In this document: piece after piece, positions 51,926 through 61,779 of the stretch | Layout: each line of letters begins with the position of its first letter | How positions within the stretch are numbered: the stretch's first letter is position 1 | Origin: Haloferax sp. Q22 | GTDB lineage: Archaea; Halobacteriota; Halobacteria; Halobacteriales; Haloferacaceae | Direction: 5' to 3' | Assembly (NCBI RefSeq): GCF_001482285.1 | Contig: NZ_LOEP01000032.1 | Coordinates: 162,141 to 226,140 of the forward strand | Length of the DNA: 64,000 nt | The notes under the pieces: generated by a model | Database searches by the model: none | What the model saw: the letters and a program-made list of their open reading frames with translations, nothing else | Told to the model about the DNA's origin: nothing | Program-made: the position numbers and the translations under genes

Positions 51926-53620
51926 ATGTCACTCGAACGCCCACAGCAGCCCACCGAGTCCGACGCCGACCCCGCCGCGATCGCCGACGACGCCGCCGGT
52001 CCCCTCGACGCCGACGCGCTCCGGCGGGCGCTGGGCGACGCCGTCCTCGCCACCGAGGAGCACGTCCACGCACCCGCGGTCCAGATTCGCCCCGACGCGG
52101 TGCAGTCGTCGCTCTCGACGCTCCGCGACGACCTCGGCCTCGACCACCTCTCGTGTGTGACCGCCCAAGAGTACGAGGACCGCTACGAGTCCATCTATCA
52201 CCTGAAGTCGTACGACGACCCGACCCGAGAGGCGAGCGTCGTCGTCCCCACGCCCCGCTCGAACCCGGTGAGCGAGTCTGCCGCGCCGGTGTTTCGGACG
52301 GCCGAGTGGCACGAGCGGGAGGCGTACGACCTCGTCGGCATCGAATACGAGGGACACCCGGACTTACGCCGCATCCTCTTGCCGGAGACGTGGCAGGGCC
52401 ATCCACTCGGGCTGGACTACGACCAGACGCGCCCGCAGGTCGTCCGGTACGACGAGAACGCGAACCCGCTTGCTGAGGACGGCCGCGCCGACTCGAACAC
52501 GATGCTTCTCAACATCGGGCCGCACCACCCGGCGACCCACGGCGTGATGCACCTGCAGGTCACGCTGGACGGCGAGCAGGTCGCCGACGTGGAGCCGGAC
52601 ATCGGCTACATCCACCGCTGCGAGGAGCAGATGTGCCAGCGGGGCACCTACCGGCACCAGATTATGCCGTACCCCGACCGCTGGGACTGGGGCGGCGGCG
52701 GCCTCCTGAACGAGTGGGCCTACGCCCGCACCGCCGAGGCGCTGGCGGACATCGACGTGCCCGAGTACGCGCAGGTGCTCCGGACGCTGGCGGCCGAACT
52801 GAGCCGCATCCTCTCGCACATGCTCGCGGTCGGCGCGTACGCCCTCGACGTCGTCGGCGACTTCACCGCGACGTTCATGTACGCCATGCGGGACCGCGAA
52901 CTCGTCCAGAACATCCTCGAAGACCTCACGGGCCAGCGGCTGATGTTCAACTACTTCCGGCTCGGCGGGGTCGTCTGGGACCTCCCCGAACCCCGCGAGG
53001 AGTTCTTCGAGAAGATTCGGACGTTCGTCGACGGCCTCCCCGAGAAGCTGCGGGAGTATCACGACCTCCTGACGGCGAACGAGATTCTGCAAGCCCGCAC
53101 GCTCGAGACCGGTATCCTCCCGCCCGAGGTGGCGAAGGACTACGGCGTGACCGGGCCGGTCGCCCGCGGCTCCGGCATCGACTACGACCTCCGCCGCGAC
53201 GACCCCTACGGCTACTACGACGAACTCGACTGGGCGGTCGCCGTCGAGGACGACTGCGACAACTTCGCACGCCTGCTCGTCCGCCTCCGTGAGGTCGAGG
53301 AGTCGGCCAAGATTATCCAGCAGTGTGTCGACCTGCTCGAAGACTGGCCGGACGACGAGCGGACCATCCAGTCGAACGTCCCGCGCACCATCAGACCGGA
53401 CGACGACACCGAGGTCTATCGCGCGGTCGAAGCCGCGAAGGGGGAACTCGGTATCTACATCCGCGCCGACGGCACCGACACCCCGGCGCGGTTCAAGATT
53501 CGCGGCGGGTCGTTTTCGAACCTCCAGGCGCTCCCCGAGATGGCCGAAGACGAGTACATCCCGGACCTCATCGCGGCGCTCGGGAGCCTCGACACGATAA
53601 TGGGAGAAGTAGACCGGTAG
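51926..53620 (+). CDS. Fused NuoCD-like protein
   Basis: 564 aa. NuoC part: YESIYHLKSYDDPTREASVV and EREAYDLVGIEYEGHPDLRR; NuoD part from LLNIGPHHPATHGVMHLQVT with the quinone-cavity residues, through HRCEEQMCQRGTYRHQIMPY and the family end FKIRGGSFSNLQALPEMAED. In complex I the CD subunits form the quinone site. No other nuo gene lies nearby, so this is an orphan copy or the product of a split cluster. The ATG at 51926 follows the family better than the GTG at 51914. Confidence 0.9.
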   Translation: MSLERPQQPTESDADPAAIADDAAGPLDADALRRALGDAVLATEEHVHAPAVQIRPDAVQSSLSTLRDDLGLDHLSCVTAQEYEDRYESIYHLKSYDDPTREASVVVPTPRSNPVSESAAPVFRTAEWHEREAYDLVGIEYEGHPDLRRILLPETWQGHPLGLDYDQTRPQVVRYDENANPLAEDGRADSNTMLLNIGPHHPATHGVMHLQVTLDGEQVADVEPDIGYIHRCEEQMCQRGTYRHQIMPYPDRWDWGGGGLLNEWAYARTAEALADIDVPEYAQVLRTLAAELSRILSHMLAVGAYALDVVGDFTATFMYAMRDRELVQNILEDLTGQRLMFNYFRLGGVVWDLPEPREEFFEKIRTFVDGLPEKLREYHDLLTANEILQARTLETGILPPEVAKDYGVTGPVARGSGIDYDLRRDDPYGYYDELDWAVAVEDDCDNFARLLVRLREVEESAKIIQQCVDLLEDWPDDERTIQSNVPRTIRPDDDTEVYRAVEAAKGELGIYIRADGTDTPARFKIRGGSFSNLQALPEMAEDEYIPDLIAALGSLDTIMGEVDR

Positions 53621-53666
53621 TCGTCGGCGGGACGGCCGGCGTCGCGCGGCGTCGCGCGTCGGCGAC

Positions 53667-56597
53667 TCAGTCGTCCGACGGCGAGGGACCGGTCCCCTCA
53701 CCCGACCCGTCGGCGACAGCCTCCGGTCCCGACTGCGACTGCGCGGCGGGAGTCGCCTCGGTCGGCGCACCGCCGCCGCGTCCGCCCTGACCGACGTCGA
53801 ACCGACCGACGAGGTCGTTGAGCGACTCGGCGGACTCCGACACCTGCTGGATGTTCCGCGTGACCTCGTTTATCGCGGCGGTCTGTTCTTCGGTCGCCGC
53901 AGAGACAGTCGCCGTCTCCGAGGTCGTCTCCTCGCTCACGCTCGACACGTCGTCGACCATCGAGACGACTTCCTCGGTCGAGACGGCCTGGTTCTCGGTC
54001 GCCTGCGAAATCTCCTCGACGCCGTGTTCGGCCTCGCGAATCGCCCCGGAGATGTGGTCGAACATCTCGATGGCGTCGCCGATGGTCTCGGAGCCGCTCT
54101 CGACGCTCTCCTGCATGGACTGCATGTCGTCGACCGTGTCGTCGGCGCGGTCGCGCACCTCGTCGATTTGGGCTTCCACCTCGTCGGTGGCCTGACTGGC
54201 CTCTTTTGCGAGCGCCTTGATCTCGTTGGCGACGACAGCGAAACCCTCGCCCGCCTCGCCCGCGCGGGCCGCTTCAATGGATGCGTTGAGCGCGAGCAGG
54301 TCCGTCTGCTCCGCGATGTCGTTGATGAGTTGGACAATTTCGTTGATTTCGCCCACCTGCTCGCCGAGGGCTTCGACCCGCTCGACGGCCTCGTCGGCCT
54401 CGGTCTCGATAGTCGATATCTCGTCGGTCGCCTCCGCGGCGTGCTCGCGCCCCTCGTCGGCGAGCGACACGGCCTGATTCGCCGACTGGACGACGCCGTC
54501 GGCGGAGGCCGCGACTTCCTCGATGGTCGCCGAGAGGTCGTTCATCTCATTTGCGACCGTCTGGAGCCGTTCGGTCTGCTGTTCCGCGCCGTGGGCGATT
54601 TCCTCGACCGACCGCGCGGTCTCTTGGCTGGCGGATTCGATTTCCTTCGCGCTCGACACCGTCTCGTTGCTCACCGCCGCGAACTCGTCGGCGACGGACT
54701 GCACCTCGACGAAGCCGTCTTGGAGCTTCTGAATCCCGGTGTCGAGGTCGGTCATGATAGCGCCGAACTCGCCGGGGAGGTCGGTCCGGAGGTTCTGGTC
54801 GAGGTTGCCGTCCCCGAGTTCCGTTCCGGCGGTCCGAAGCGCCGAGACCTGCTGTTCGAGGTTCGCCTGCATGTCGTCGAACGCCTCGACGAGTTCGCCG
54901 AGTTCGTCGTCGTTGGCGTCGATGTCCTCGTCGTTGTCGAACCGCCCGCGGGCGAGCGACTGTGCGCGGTCCCGAAGCGTCTCTATCGGCTCCGAGAAGT
55001 ACCGCGCGGCGACGTAGCCGACGCCGACGACGACCACGATGATGCCGACGATCAACAGGAGCATGATGTTCCGGGCCATGTCCGCCCGGTTGTTCATCGC
55101 CTGACTGAGCTGTTCGACCGGTCCCGTCACGTCGGACTCGGGGACGGTGGCGACGAGTTCGTACTGTCCGTTCCCGAAGTGGAGCGGCGCGTACCCGACG
55201 AAGTAGCGAGCCGATTCGCCGCCGTCGCCGACCGACTCGTGAGTGGTCAGTCCGCTCTGGCCGACAATCGCCGTCACGTTCTCCGCGATTTCGGACTCGG
55301 CGGTGCCGAGCGACTCCTTCGAGTCGGTCAGGAGGTCACCATCTTCGCTCACGATGGTCAGATGGCCGGTTTCACCGACTTCGATGTCGTCGATGAGCGT
55401 GTCGAGGAGTTCGAAGTTGAACTGGAGCGTGATGGTCCCGGCGAGCTCTCCCTCGCGGTACACCGGCGCGGTGACGTAGATTGCGGCCTCGCCGTCGACG
55501 GTCGTCACCTCGCTGACCTGAATCTCGCCTTCCTGAAGCTCGGTCGCGGCCTCGAACCACGGCTCGTCCGCGAACGAGGTGCCGGACACCGACTCGGTGG
55601 TGATGCCGTCGTCCGTGCGCATCGCTTGGACGATGCCCTGGCCGTTCTCGTCGGTGAACAGAATCTCGTCGTAAGTGGGTCGCTCCTCGCCGTCGATAGT
55701 CACGGCACGGGTTCTGAGGTAACTCCGGAACGAGTCGTTAATCTCGTCGCGGGCGTCGGTGACGGCGGCCGTCTGCAGTTCGTAGTAGTAGACGCTCGGC
55801 GCGAGCACCCAGTCGAAGTCCTCGTGGTAGGCGTACGCGACGAACTTCTCCTCGACGGGGTTGCCCTCCTGCGTGGTGTCTTCCCACTCGTACTCGACGA
55901 TGCCCCAGTCCTCGCCGTTGCGGACGGCGGCGTTGGACTCGATTTCGGCGGGCACCTGATTGAACGCCGGTATCCCGGCGTCGTCGACGGCGTTGACCCC
56001 GTCTTCGAGGCCGTGGTGGACGACGAAGTTGACGTCGCTGTCGAGGATGAACGCGTAGCCGGTAGAGCCGACGTAGCCGGGGTGGAACGACTCGGAGAGC
56101 GTTCCGCCCTGTTGGACGCCGTTTCCAGCCGTCCCGGCGATTCGAGCCTCGACTTGGTCTTTCACCTGTTGTTGCTCCGTCGGTGTGAGTTCGTCCCAGT
56201 CCTGCCCCCCGTACTGGTTCGCGAGGACGGTCTGTTTCGTGGTCTCGACGGTGGCGCGCATCTGGAGCGCCATGTAGCCCAACTGCGCTTGGCTCTGTTC
56301 CTGGACGAGTTCCATCTCCCCGGCCCGGGCGGCCTCGTAGTTATGGACAGGTGCCGAGTCCGCCAGCGCGAGAGCGTCGATTCGACGGGCGTCGAGGAGG
56401 TTCTGTATCTCCTCTTGCCGGGCGGAGACGGTGTGGTTCAGGTCGGCGGTAATCTGCCCTTCCAGCGTGGCCTCGCTTTGGTCTTGGGCGTAATCTCCAA
56501 TGCTACTCATTCCTTGGACGCCCGCGACGCCAACGACTGCCACGGGAACCAGCGAGATGGCGAGACAGAGCGCGATAAGTTTCGTTCGTATCTTCAT
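53667..56597 (-). CDS. Methyl-accepting chemotaxis receptor with two sensor domains
   Basis: 976 aa. TM1 (residues 7-28), an extracellular region of about 480 residues with two Cache-like units (around GSTGYAFILDSDVNFVVHHG and around VYREGELAGTITLQFNFELL), TM2 (about 507-530), HAMP (about 530-582) and a signalling domain with the hairpin EQTDLLALNASIEAARAGEA. The tail is Pro/Ser/Gly-rich. The ligand is unknown. A TATA-like box (ccgtataaaac) lies near 56696-56706. Confidence 0.93.
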   Translation of the reverse strand: MKIRTKLIALCLAISLVPVAVVGVAGVQGMSSIGDYAQDQSEATLEGQITADLNHTVSARQEEIQNLLDARRIDALALADSAPVHNYEAARAGEMELVQEQSQAQLGYMALQMRATVETTKQTVLANQYGGQDWDELTPTEQQQVKDQVEARIAGTAGNGVQQGGTLSESFHPGYVGSTGYAFILDSDVNFVVHHGLEDGVNAVDDAGIPAFNQVPAEIESNAAVRNGEDWGIVEYEWEDTTQEGNPVEEKFVAYAYHEDFDWVLAPSVYYYELQTAAVTDARDEINDSFRSYLRTRAVTIDGEERPTYDEILFTDENGQGIVQAMRTDDGITTESVSGTSFADEPWFEAATELQEGEIQVSEVTTVDGEAAIYVTAPVYREGELAGTITLQFNFELLDTLIDDIEVGETGHLTIVSEDGDLLTDSKESLGTAESEIAENVTAIVGQSGLTTHESVGDGGESARYFVGYAPLHFGNGQYELVATVPESDVTGPVEQLSQAMNNRADMARNIMLLLIVGIIVVVVGVGYVAARYFSEPIETLRDRAQSLARGRFDNDEDIDANDDELGELVEAFDDMQANLEQQVSALRTAGTELGDGNLDQNLRTDLPGEFGAIMTDLDTGIQKLQDGFVEVQSVADEFAAVSNETVSSAKEIESASQETARSVEEIAHGAEQQTERLQTVANEMNDLSATIEEVAASADGVVQSANQAVSLADEGREHAAEATDEISTIETEADEAVERVEALGEQVGEINEIVQLINDIAEQTDLLALNASIEAARAGEAGEGFAVVANEIKALAKEASQATDEVEAQIDEVRDRADDTVDDMQSMQESVESGSETIGDAIEMFDHISGAIREAEHGVEEISQATENQAVSTEEVVSMVDDVSSVSEETTSETATVSAATEEQTAAINEVTRNIQQVSESAESLNDLVGRFDVGQGGRGGGAPTEATPAAQSQSGPEAVADGSGEGTGPSPSDD

Positions 56598-56878
56598 GGT
56601 TTGGTTGATATCGGCGAGTCCCGGCGTCCCCCAATACGCGCCGAACAGCCGGTACGTGACCGAATAGCTCTGAGTCTAGCTCTGCCAGAACAACCGTATA
56701 AAACTCCCCCGCCAATTATTATCGGCGATATTCGAACGCAGAACCACTTCGAATCCCCGTCAAATAGCGGGTCAATTTCTCACTCGGTATTGCAGCAATC
56801 GCTCAACACGTTTCGAACCATTGTCACGAAACAGCAACAATTGCGGCCGAGAAGGCGGTCGCACCGCCTCGTCAGCAC
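56598..56878. other. Intergenic region between chemoreceptor and RuBisCO
   Basis: 281 bp, AT-rich for this genome. It holds the receptor promoter (TATA-like box at 56696-56706 on the minus strand) with a leader of about 75 nt. I see no ORF. Confidence 0.4.
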
Positions 56879-58123
56879 TTACCGCGGCGTCTCCGTCCCC
56901 CACTTGTCGAGGGCGACGGCGAGTTCGGGCGTCTCCTCGGCGGCCTCGGTGATTGACCTCCCCTCGGCGTAGGCGTCGATGGCCGACCGGAGCGCGACCG
57001 CGCCCGCGCGGGTGCCGTCGGGGTGGCCGTGGATACCGCCGCCGAGTTGGACGCAGACGTTCGTTCCCGTGGCGTCGAGCAGGTCGGGGAGGAGGCCGGG
57101 GTGGAGTCCGCCCGAGGCGACCGGCAGCACGTCGGTCGTCCCGTAGAGGTCGCCCGCGAGCCAGTCGTTGATGCCGACGGTGTCCTCGTTGGCGAGCTTG
57201 CCGAGGCCGGCGGTGCCGGTGTGGAGCTGGTCGACGCCGCAGAGACGGCTTATCTGTGCGAGCACCCGCATCGAGACGCCGTGGGCCGGGAGCCGGTCGA
57301 AGGCGGCGTGCATGGCGCGGTGGGCGTGAATCGCCAGCCCGTGTTTCTCGGTGCGCTCGCGGACGGTCTGGAGGCCCGCCCAGCCCGCGGTGATGATGTC
57401 CACCATGACGTACTCGCCGCCCTGCGCGGCCACCTCGTCGACTCGGTCGAGCATCGTCTGGGTGTCTGCGGTGACGTTGATGAGGTACGATTTCTTCTCG
57501 CCCGTCTCGTCCTCGGCGTCGTCGCGGAGCGACAGCGACTCAGTCAGGCGGTCTGAGAAGGGGTTGAACGCCTGGTCGGTCAGGTTCTCGTCGTCCTTCA
57601 GGAGGTCGACGCCACCGACCCACGCGTCGTAGCCGACCTGCGCGTGCGCCACCGTCGAGAGGCCGACTTTTGGCTTGGGGACCGTCGCCGTGATGGGGCG
57701 GTCGGTGACGCCGAATATCTCCTCACGGACCGACGACCCGTACAGCGGGCCAGGGTACGTCGAGACGACGGACTCGGGCCACTCGCAGTCGAGGAGGCGA
57801 ATCGTGTCGACCGCCTTCATGCCCATGATGTTGCCGGCGATGCACGACAGCACCTGCGGCATGTTTCCGGGTTCGAACAGCCCGGCGGGGTAGGCGACCT
57901 TGATGCGGTCGCCGTCGATGTCGAACGTCGTCGCGCCCATGTCGGTGAAGTCAGCGCCGGTCTGGAGGGCCGCCCACGTGCCGTTGGAGGACTCCGAGGC
58001 CACGCGACTCGCCGCCGCCTCTGTCGACATCCCCGTCGCGGGGTCGATGCGGAAGGTGCAGACGAGGTCCTCGTCGGTCGGTTCGTAGTCGAGGTCGAGG
58101 AAGTCTTCGTACGTGATACCCAT
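56879..58123 (-). CDS. rbcL: Type III ribulose-1,5-bisphosphate carboxylase
   Basis: 414 aa. Catalytic residues: K150-P-K152, the carbamylated Lys176 with D178 and E179 in GGVDLLKDDEN, and His in HAHRAMHAAF. Type III enzymes turn ribulose bisphosphate from nucleotide breakdown plus CO2 into two 3-phosphoglycerates; with the phosphorylase and isomerase at 48.6-51.1 kb the AMP pathway is complete. A TATA-like ttttaag lies at 58146-58152 on the minus strand. Confidence 0.94.
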   Translation of the reverse strand: MGITYEDFLDLDYEPTDEDLVCTFRIDPATGMSTEAAASRVASESSNGTWAALQTGADFTDMGATTFDIDGDRIKVAYPAGLFEPGNMPQVLSCIAGNIMGMKAVDTIRLLDCEWPESVVSTYPGPLYGSSVREEIFGVTDRPITATVPKPKVGLSTVAHAQVGYDAWVGGVDLLKDDENLTDQAFNPFSDRLTESLSLRDDAEDETGEKKSYLINVTADTQTMLDRVDEVAAQGGEYVMVDIITAGWAGLQTVRERTEKHGLAIHAHRAMHAAFDRLPAHGVSMRVLAQISRLCGVDQLHTGTAGLGKLANEDTVGINDWLAGDLYGTTDVLPVASGGLHPGLLPDLLDATGTNVCVQLGGGIHGHPDGTRAGAVALRSAIDAYAEGRSITEAAEETPELAVALDKWGTETPR

Positions 58124-58251
58124 AGCTTCGCCTACGCCCCCGCGAAGCTTAAAACGGCATCCCGAAGCGACTTTGACCCCTCGACGCGAAGGAGAACGGT
58201 TCGGCGCGATACGGGGTCATGAGGGGGTCGTCACGTGGTCGGTCATCCGCG

Positions 58252-60171
58252 TCAGGGCGACAGCAGCGCCCGGACCTCTCGGAACTCGGGAACGTCGGTG
58301 TCGAGGGCGGCACAGAGCGCGTCGGCCGCGCCCAGCAGCCACTCTGCGCGCTCCACGCGGGACTCCACGTCGCCCGGCCCGATTCGGTAGCGCTCGACGA
58401 GTTCCTCGATGTCCGAGCCCTCGGTCCACTCGTGGAGGATGCGGGCGGTCTTGACCGCCGTCAGCCACTCCTCGAAGGGGTCGGCGTCGTGCATCGCGGT
58501 GGTGAACTCCGCGGCGTGGCTCCGGGCGTACTGGTACATCAGTGCCCGCTCGCGGTTGCCGAGGTAGGTGTCGTGCATGTCCGGCGTGTCGCAGACGACT
58601 TCGAGGGCGGTCCGGGCGGTGACGTGCTCGTCGGCCATCGTCTCGATGGTCCGGATGCCCGAGACGATGCGCGCCCCGGTCGTCGGCGAGACGTACTGTC
58701 TGGAGGTCTGTGCGCCCAGCGTCGTCGCCGACAGCGTCCCGTCCGTCGCGTCGAGGAGCTCCATCGCTTCGAGTTCGGAGACCACGTCGGCGACGAGTTC
58801 CGCGAGGTCAACGCTCGGGTTCTGGTGGGCGTAGTAGGTCGCCGAGAACACGTCGGCGACGCCGTCGAGGCTGTCGGCGAACCCGGAGGCGACGACCGAG
58901 AGGACGTGCGTCCGGAGCGCCTCGGGGTCGTCGAACTGCGAGTCCACGGCCTCCGCGTCGGCGGTGACGTAGCGGTCGAACAGCTCGGCTTTCGTGTCCG
59001 CGTCGCCGACGAGGACCGCCTCGCCGAACGGGTCGAGGTGCGGGCGACCGGCGCGGCCGCACATCTGGTGCACGTCGAGGACGGGAATCCATTCCATCGC
59101 GTCGCCGGTGTAGCGCTTCTGGTCGCGGATGACGACCCGTCGGGCAGGGACGTTCACCCCGGCGGCGAGCGTCGGCGTCGCGCAGATGACCGCGAGCCGG
59201 CGGTCCCGAAACGCGTTCTCGACGGCGACCCGGTGGGCGCTCCGCAGGCCGGCGTGGTGGAAGCCGACGCCGGTCCGGGCGCACTCCGAGAGCTGGCGGC
59301 CGGTCGCGGTGCCGCCGAGTTCGTCGAGTTCGTCGCCGAGGGCGGGCGCGGGCGAGAAGTCCTCGTCGGCGAGGCGGTCGGCGAGCGCCTCGGCCTCGCG
59401 GCGCGACCGGACGAACGCGAGACACTGCCCGCCGGTCTCGACCGCGTCTTCGACGAGCGCGACGGTCGCTTCGGTGGCCTCGTCGTCGTTCGGGCCGGTC
59501 GGGGGGACGACCACGTCGAGGTCGGTGCCGTCGTCGAACGCGACGGTCTCGTCAGCGTAGACGCCGGTGCGGAGCGAGACGGGTCTCCACGTGCTCTCGA
59601 CTAACGCCGCGTCGAGCCAGTCGGCGATGACCTCGGGGTTGTCGACGGTCGCCGAGAGGGCGACGAGCTGGAGGTCCGGGACGCGGCGCTGGAGCGTGGC
59701 CAGCGTGACTTCGAGCGTCGGTCCGCGACCCGGCGCGCCGAGGAGATGGACTTCGTCGACGACGACGCAGGCGAGGCGTTCGACCCACGGCGCACCGTTT
59801 CGAATCGCCGAGTCGACCTTCTCGCTCGTGGCGACGACGATGTCGTGGTCGCCGAGTTCCGCCTCGTCCGCGTCGAAGTCACCCGTGGAGATGCCGACGC
59901 TCACGCCGGGCAGTCGGTCGAACGTCTCGTATTTCTCGCGGGCGAGCGCGCGGAGCGGGACGATGTAGAGCGCCGGCCCGTCGGCGGTGAGCATGGCGAG
60001 TTCCGCGATGAACGTCTTGCCGCTGGCGGTCGGAATGGCGGCGACGACGCGGCCGCCCTCCGCGACGCCGGCCTCGACCGCGGCGGCCTGCGGCGGGTAG
60101 AGTTCCTCGATACCGTCCGACTCGTAGTGGGAGACGAGGGCCGCCGACAGCGGGAGGTCACGCACGCGCAT
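58252..60171 (-). CDS. Hel308-like Ski2-family helicase
   Basis: 639 aa. Motif Q YPPQAAAVEAG, Walker A PTASGKT, DEVH, SAT, and motif VI CGRAGRP. The C-terminal winged-helix and ratchet region is present, but the usual Hel308 helix-hairpin-helix end is not evident and the protein is shorter than Hel308 (about 700 aa or more). It may act at stalled forks. Start codon at 60171 fits the conserved MRVRDLPLS. Confidence 0.85.
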   Translation of the reverse strand: MRVRDLPLSAALVSHYESDGIEELYPPQAAAVEAGVAEGGRVVAAIPTASGKTFIAELAMLTADGPALYIVPLRALAREKYETFDRLPGVSVGISTGDFDADEAELGDHDIVVATSEKVDSAIRNGAPWVERLACVVVDEVHLLGAPGRGPTLEVTLATLQRRVPDLQLVALSATVDNPEVIADWLDAALVESTWRPVSLRTGVYADETVAFDDGTDLDVVVPPTGPNDDEATEATVALVEDAVETGGQCLAFVRSRREAEALADRLADEDFSPAPALGDELDELGGTATGRQLSECARTGVGFHHAGLRSAHRVAVENAFRDRRLAVICATPTLAAGVNVPARRVVIRDQKRYTGDAMEWIPVLDVHQMCGRAGRPHLDPFGEAVLVGDADTKAELFDRYVTADAEAVDSQFDDPEALRTHVLSVVASGFADSLDGVADVFSATYYAHQNPSVDLAELVADVVSELEAMELLDATDGTLSATTLGAQTSRQYVSPTTGARIVSGIRTIETMADEHVTARTALEVVCDTPDMHDTYLGNRERALMYQYARSHAAEFTTAMHDADPFEEWLTAVKTARILHEWTEGSDIEELVERYRIGPGDVESRVERAEWLLGAADALCAALDTDVPEFREVRALLSP

Positions 60172-60305
60172 CTGTCACAGTTCTGGTGGCGGACTCACAT
60201 AAGTATCTTCGCCGGGCGGGAGGTCGCCGACCGACGGCCCCCGAACCGGGCCGAGACGTTCGGCCTCGTGCGACCGTCAGCCACGGCAGGTATTTCCGTC
60301 GGCTT

Positions 60306-60316
60306 CTCGATATATG
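60306..60316 (+). promoter_or_regulatory. TATA box of the surface-protein/ABC operon
   Basis: tcgatatatgg lies about 15-22 nt before the ATG at 60328. Confidence 0.4.
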
Positions 60317-60327
60317 GATTGATAAAC

Positions 60328-61773
60328 ATGAGCAGGCGTGCCCTCTCGGTCGCCCTTCTCGTCGTCGTCGTGCTCGCCGGGCTCCCGGCACCGACGCTCG
60401 GCGCGGAGGCAACCGCTTACATCGACGACGTCTCCGTCTCGCCCGCACAGCCGACGCCGGGCGAGCGGTTCATCCTCTCGACTATCGTACAGAACGCACA
60501 GAACAGCCCGTCGAACCTCCAAGTGACGGACGTGTACGTCCGCACGGCTGGCGGGTCGAACGACCTCGCTCGGGCCGAAGACCTCGGGACGATTCCACCC
60601 GGGAGCGACCTCGACATCCCGCTTTCGGTCCGGCTCGCCGACGCGGGGACCTACGATCTCCGCGTGACTGTCGTCGGCCGGAGCGACGGCAGCATCCAGC
60701 GGCTCCAGTACCCCGTCGTCGTCCGCGTCCGCGAGGGTGGTCCGCAGGTGACCGTCGAGGTCGGCGACGCGGTCATCGGCACGGAGACGCCCGTTCAGGT
60801 CACCGTCTCAAACGGCGAGGAGGAGGTGGCGCGCAACCTTCGGCTGTCGGTCGCCGCCGAGGACGCGACCGTGCGGAACGACACCCGCGTCGTCCCGCGC
60901 CTCGACTCCGGGCAGGCCCAGACGTTCCAGTTCGACGTGACGCCCGGCGCGACCGACTCCGAGGTGACGGCGACGCTGCGCTACACCACCGCCGACGGTA
61001 ACGCCCGGACGACGACCACCACCGCGCCGCTCGCCGCCGATGAACTCCGAGAGAACGTCCGCCTCGACGCGACCCTCGGCGACGGCGCTCGCCCCGCGGT
61101 CGTCGTTGACGTGACGAACCTCGGCAACGCACCGCTCGACGACCTCGTCCTCTCGTTGCGGGACAGCGGTTCGACCGTCGTCGGAACGCCGGTCGGCACC
61201 GTCGCGGCCGAGTCCACCCGGACCGTCCGACTGAACGTCTCGTCGGTCGACCGAGCGACGCTCGACGTAGTCGCCGACTACGAGACCGGCGGCCGCGACG
61301 GCTCCGCGGCGACGACCATCGACTACGTCGCCGCTCCCGGCCAGATTTCGCTCACCGGCGTCGACGTGGAGCGCGAAGACGGGAAGATACACATCTCAGG
61401 CAGCGCGAGCAACGTCGGTCTCAGCGACGCCCAGAGCGTCGTCGTCCGGGTCGTCCCGACCGACGGCGTCACCCCCGAGCGCCCCTACAAGGAGTACTTC
61501 GTCGGCTCGGTTCCCGCGAGTGACTTCGCCTCGTTCGACCTCTACGCCACCGTCGACGACGGCGTGGCCGCCGTCCCGGTCGAGGTGAGCTACCTCGCCG
61601 ACGGCCGCGAGCGGACCGTCGAAACGACGGTGGACGTGAGCGACCTCTCGCAACCCGTCGACTCGAACGACGGCGGCGGCGGGGGCCTCGGCACCACGCT
61701 CCTCCTCGTCGGCGGCCTCGTCGCCCTCCTCGTCGTGGTCGGCGTCGGAATCTACGCCTACAGACGACGCTGA
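60328..61773 (+). CDS. Secreted surface protein with CARDB-like repeats and a membrane anchor
   Basis: 481 aa. Signal peptide (to about residue 26), four or five beta-sandwich domains of the CARDB/NPCBM-associated kind (VTVSNGEEEVARNLRLSVAA; VVDVTNLGNAPLDDLVLSLR; ISGSASNVGLSDAQSVVVRV), a Gly-rich hinge and one C-terminal helix. First gene of an operon with a MacB-like ABC exporter (6-nt gap), so it may be the extracellular adaptor. Confidence 0.82.
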   Translation: MSRRALSVALLVVVVLAGLPAPTLGAEATAYIDDVSVSPAQPTPGERFILSTIVQNAQNSPSNLQVTDVYVRTAGGSNDLARAEDLGTIPPGSDLDIPLSVRLADAGTYDLRVTVVGRSDGSIQRLQYPVVVRVREGGPQVTVEVGDAVIGTETPVQVTVSNGEEEVARNLRLSVAAEDATVRNDTRVVPRLDSGQAQTFQFDVTPGATDSEVTATLRYTTADGNARTTTTTAPLAADELRENVRLDATLGDGARPAVVVDVTNLGNAPLDDLVLSLRDSGSTVVGTPVGTVAAESTRTVRLNVSSVDRATLDVVADYETGGRDGSAATTIDYVAAPGQISLTGVDVEREDGKIHISGSASNVGLSDAQSVVVRVVPTDGVTPERPYKEYFVGSVPASDFASFDLYATVDDGVAAVPVEVSYLADGRERTVETTVDVSDLSQPVDSNDGGGGGLGTTLLLVGGLVALLVVVGVGIYAYRRR

Positions 61774-61779
61774 TTCGAG

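Noticed and set aside
54024-56972. 982-codon frame antisense to the chemoreceptor
   Set aside because: Mirror of the coiled-coil receptor gene; no start signal or recognisable protein.
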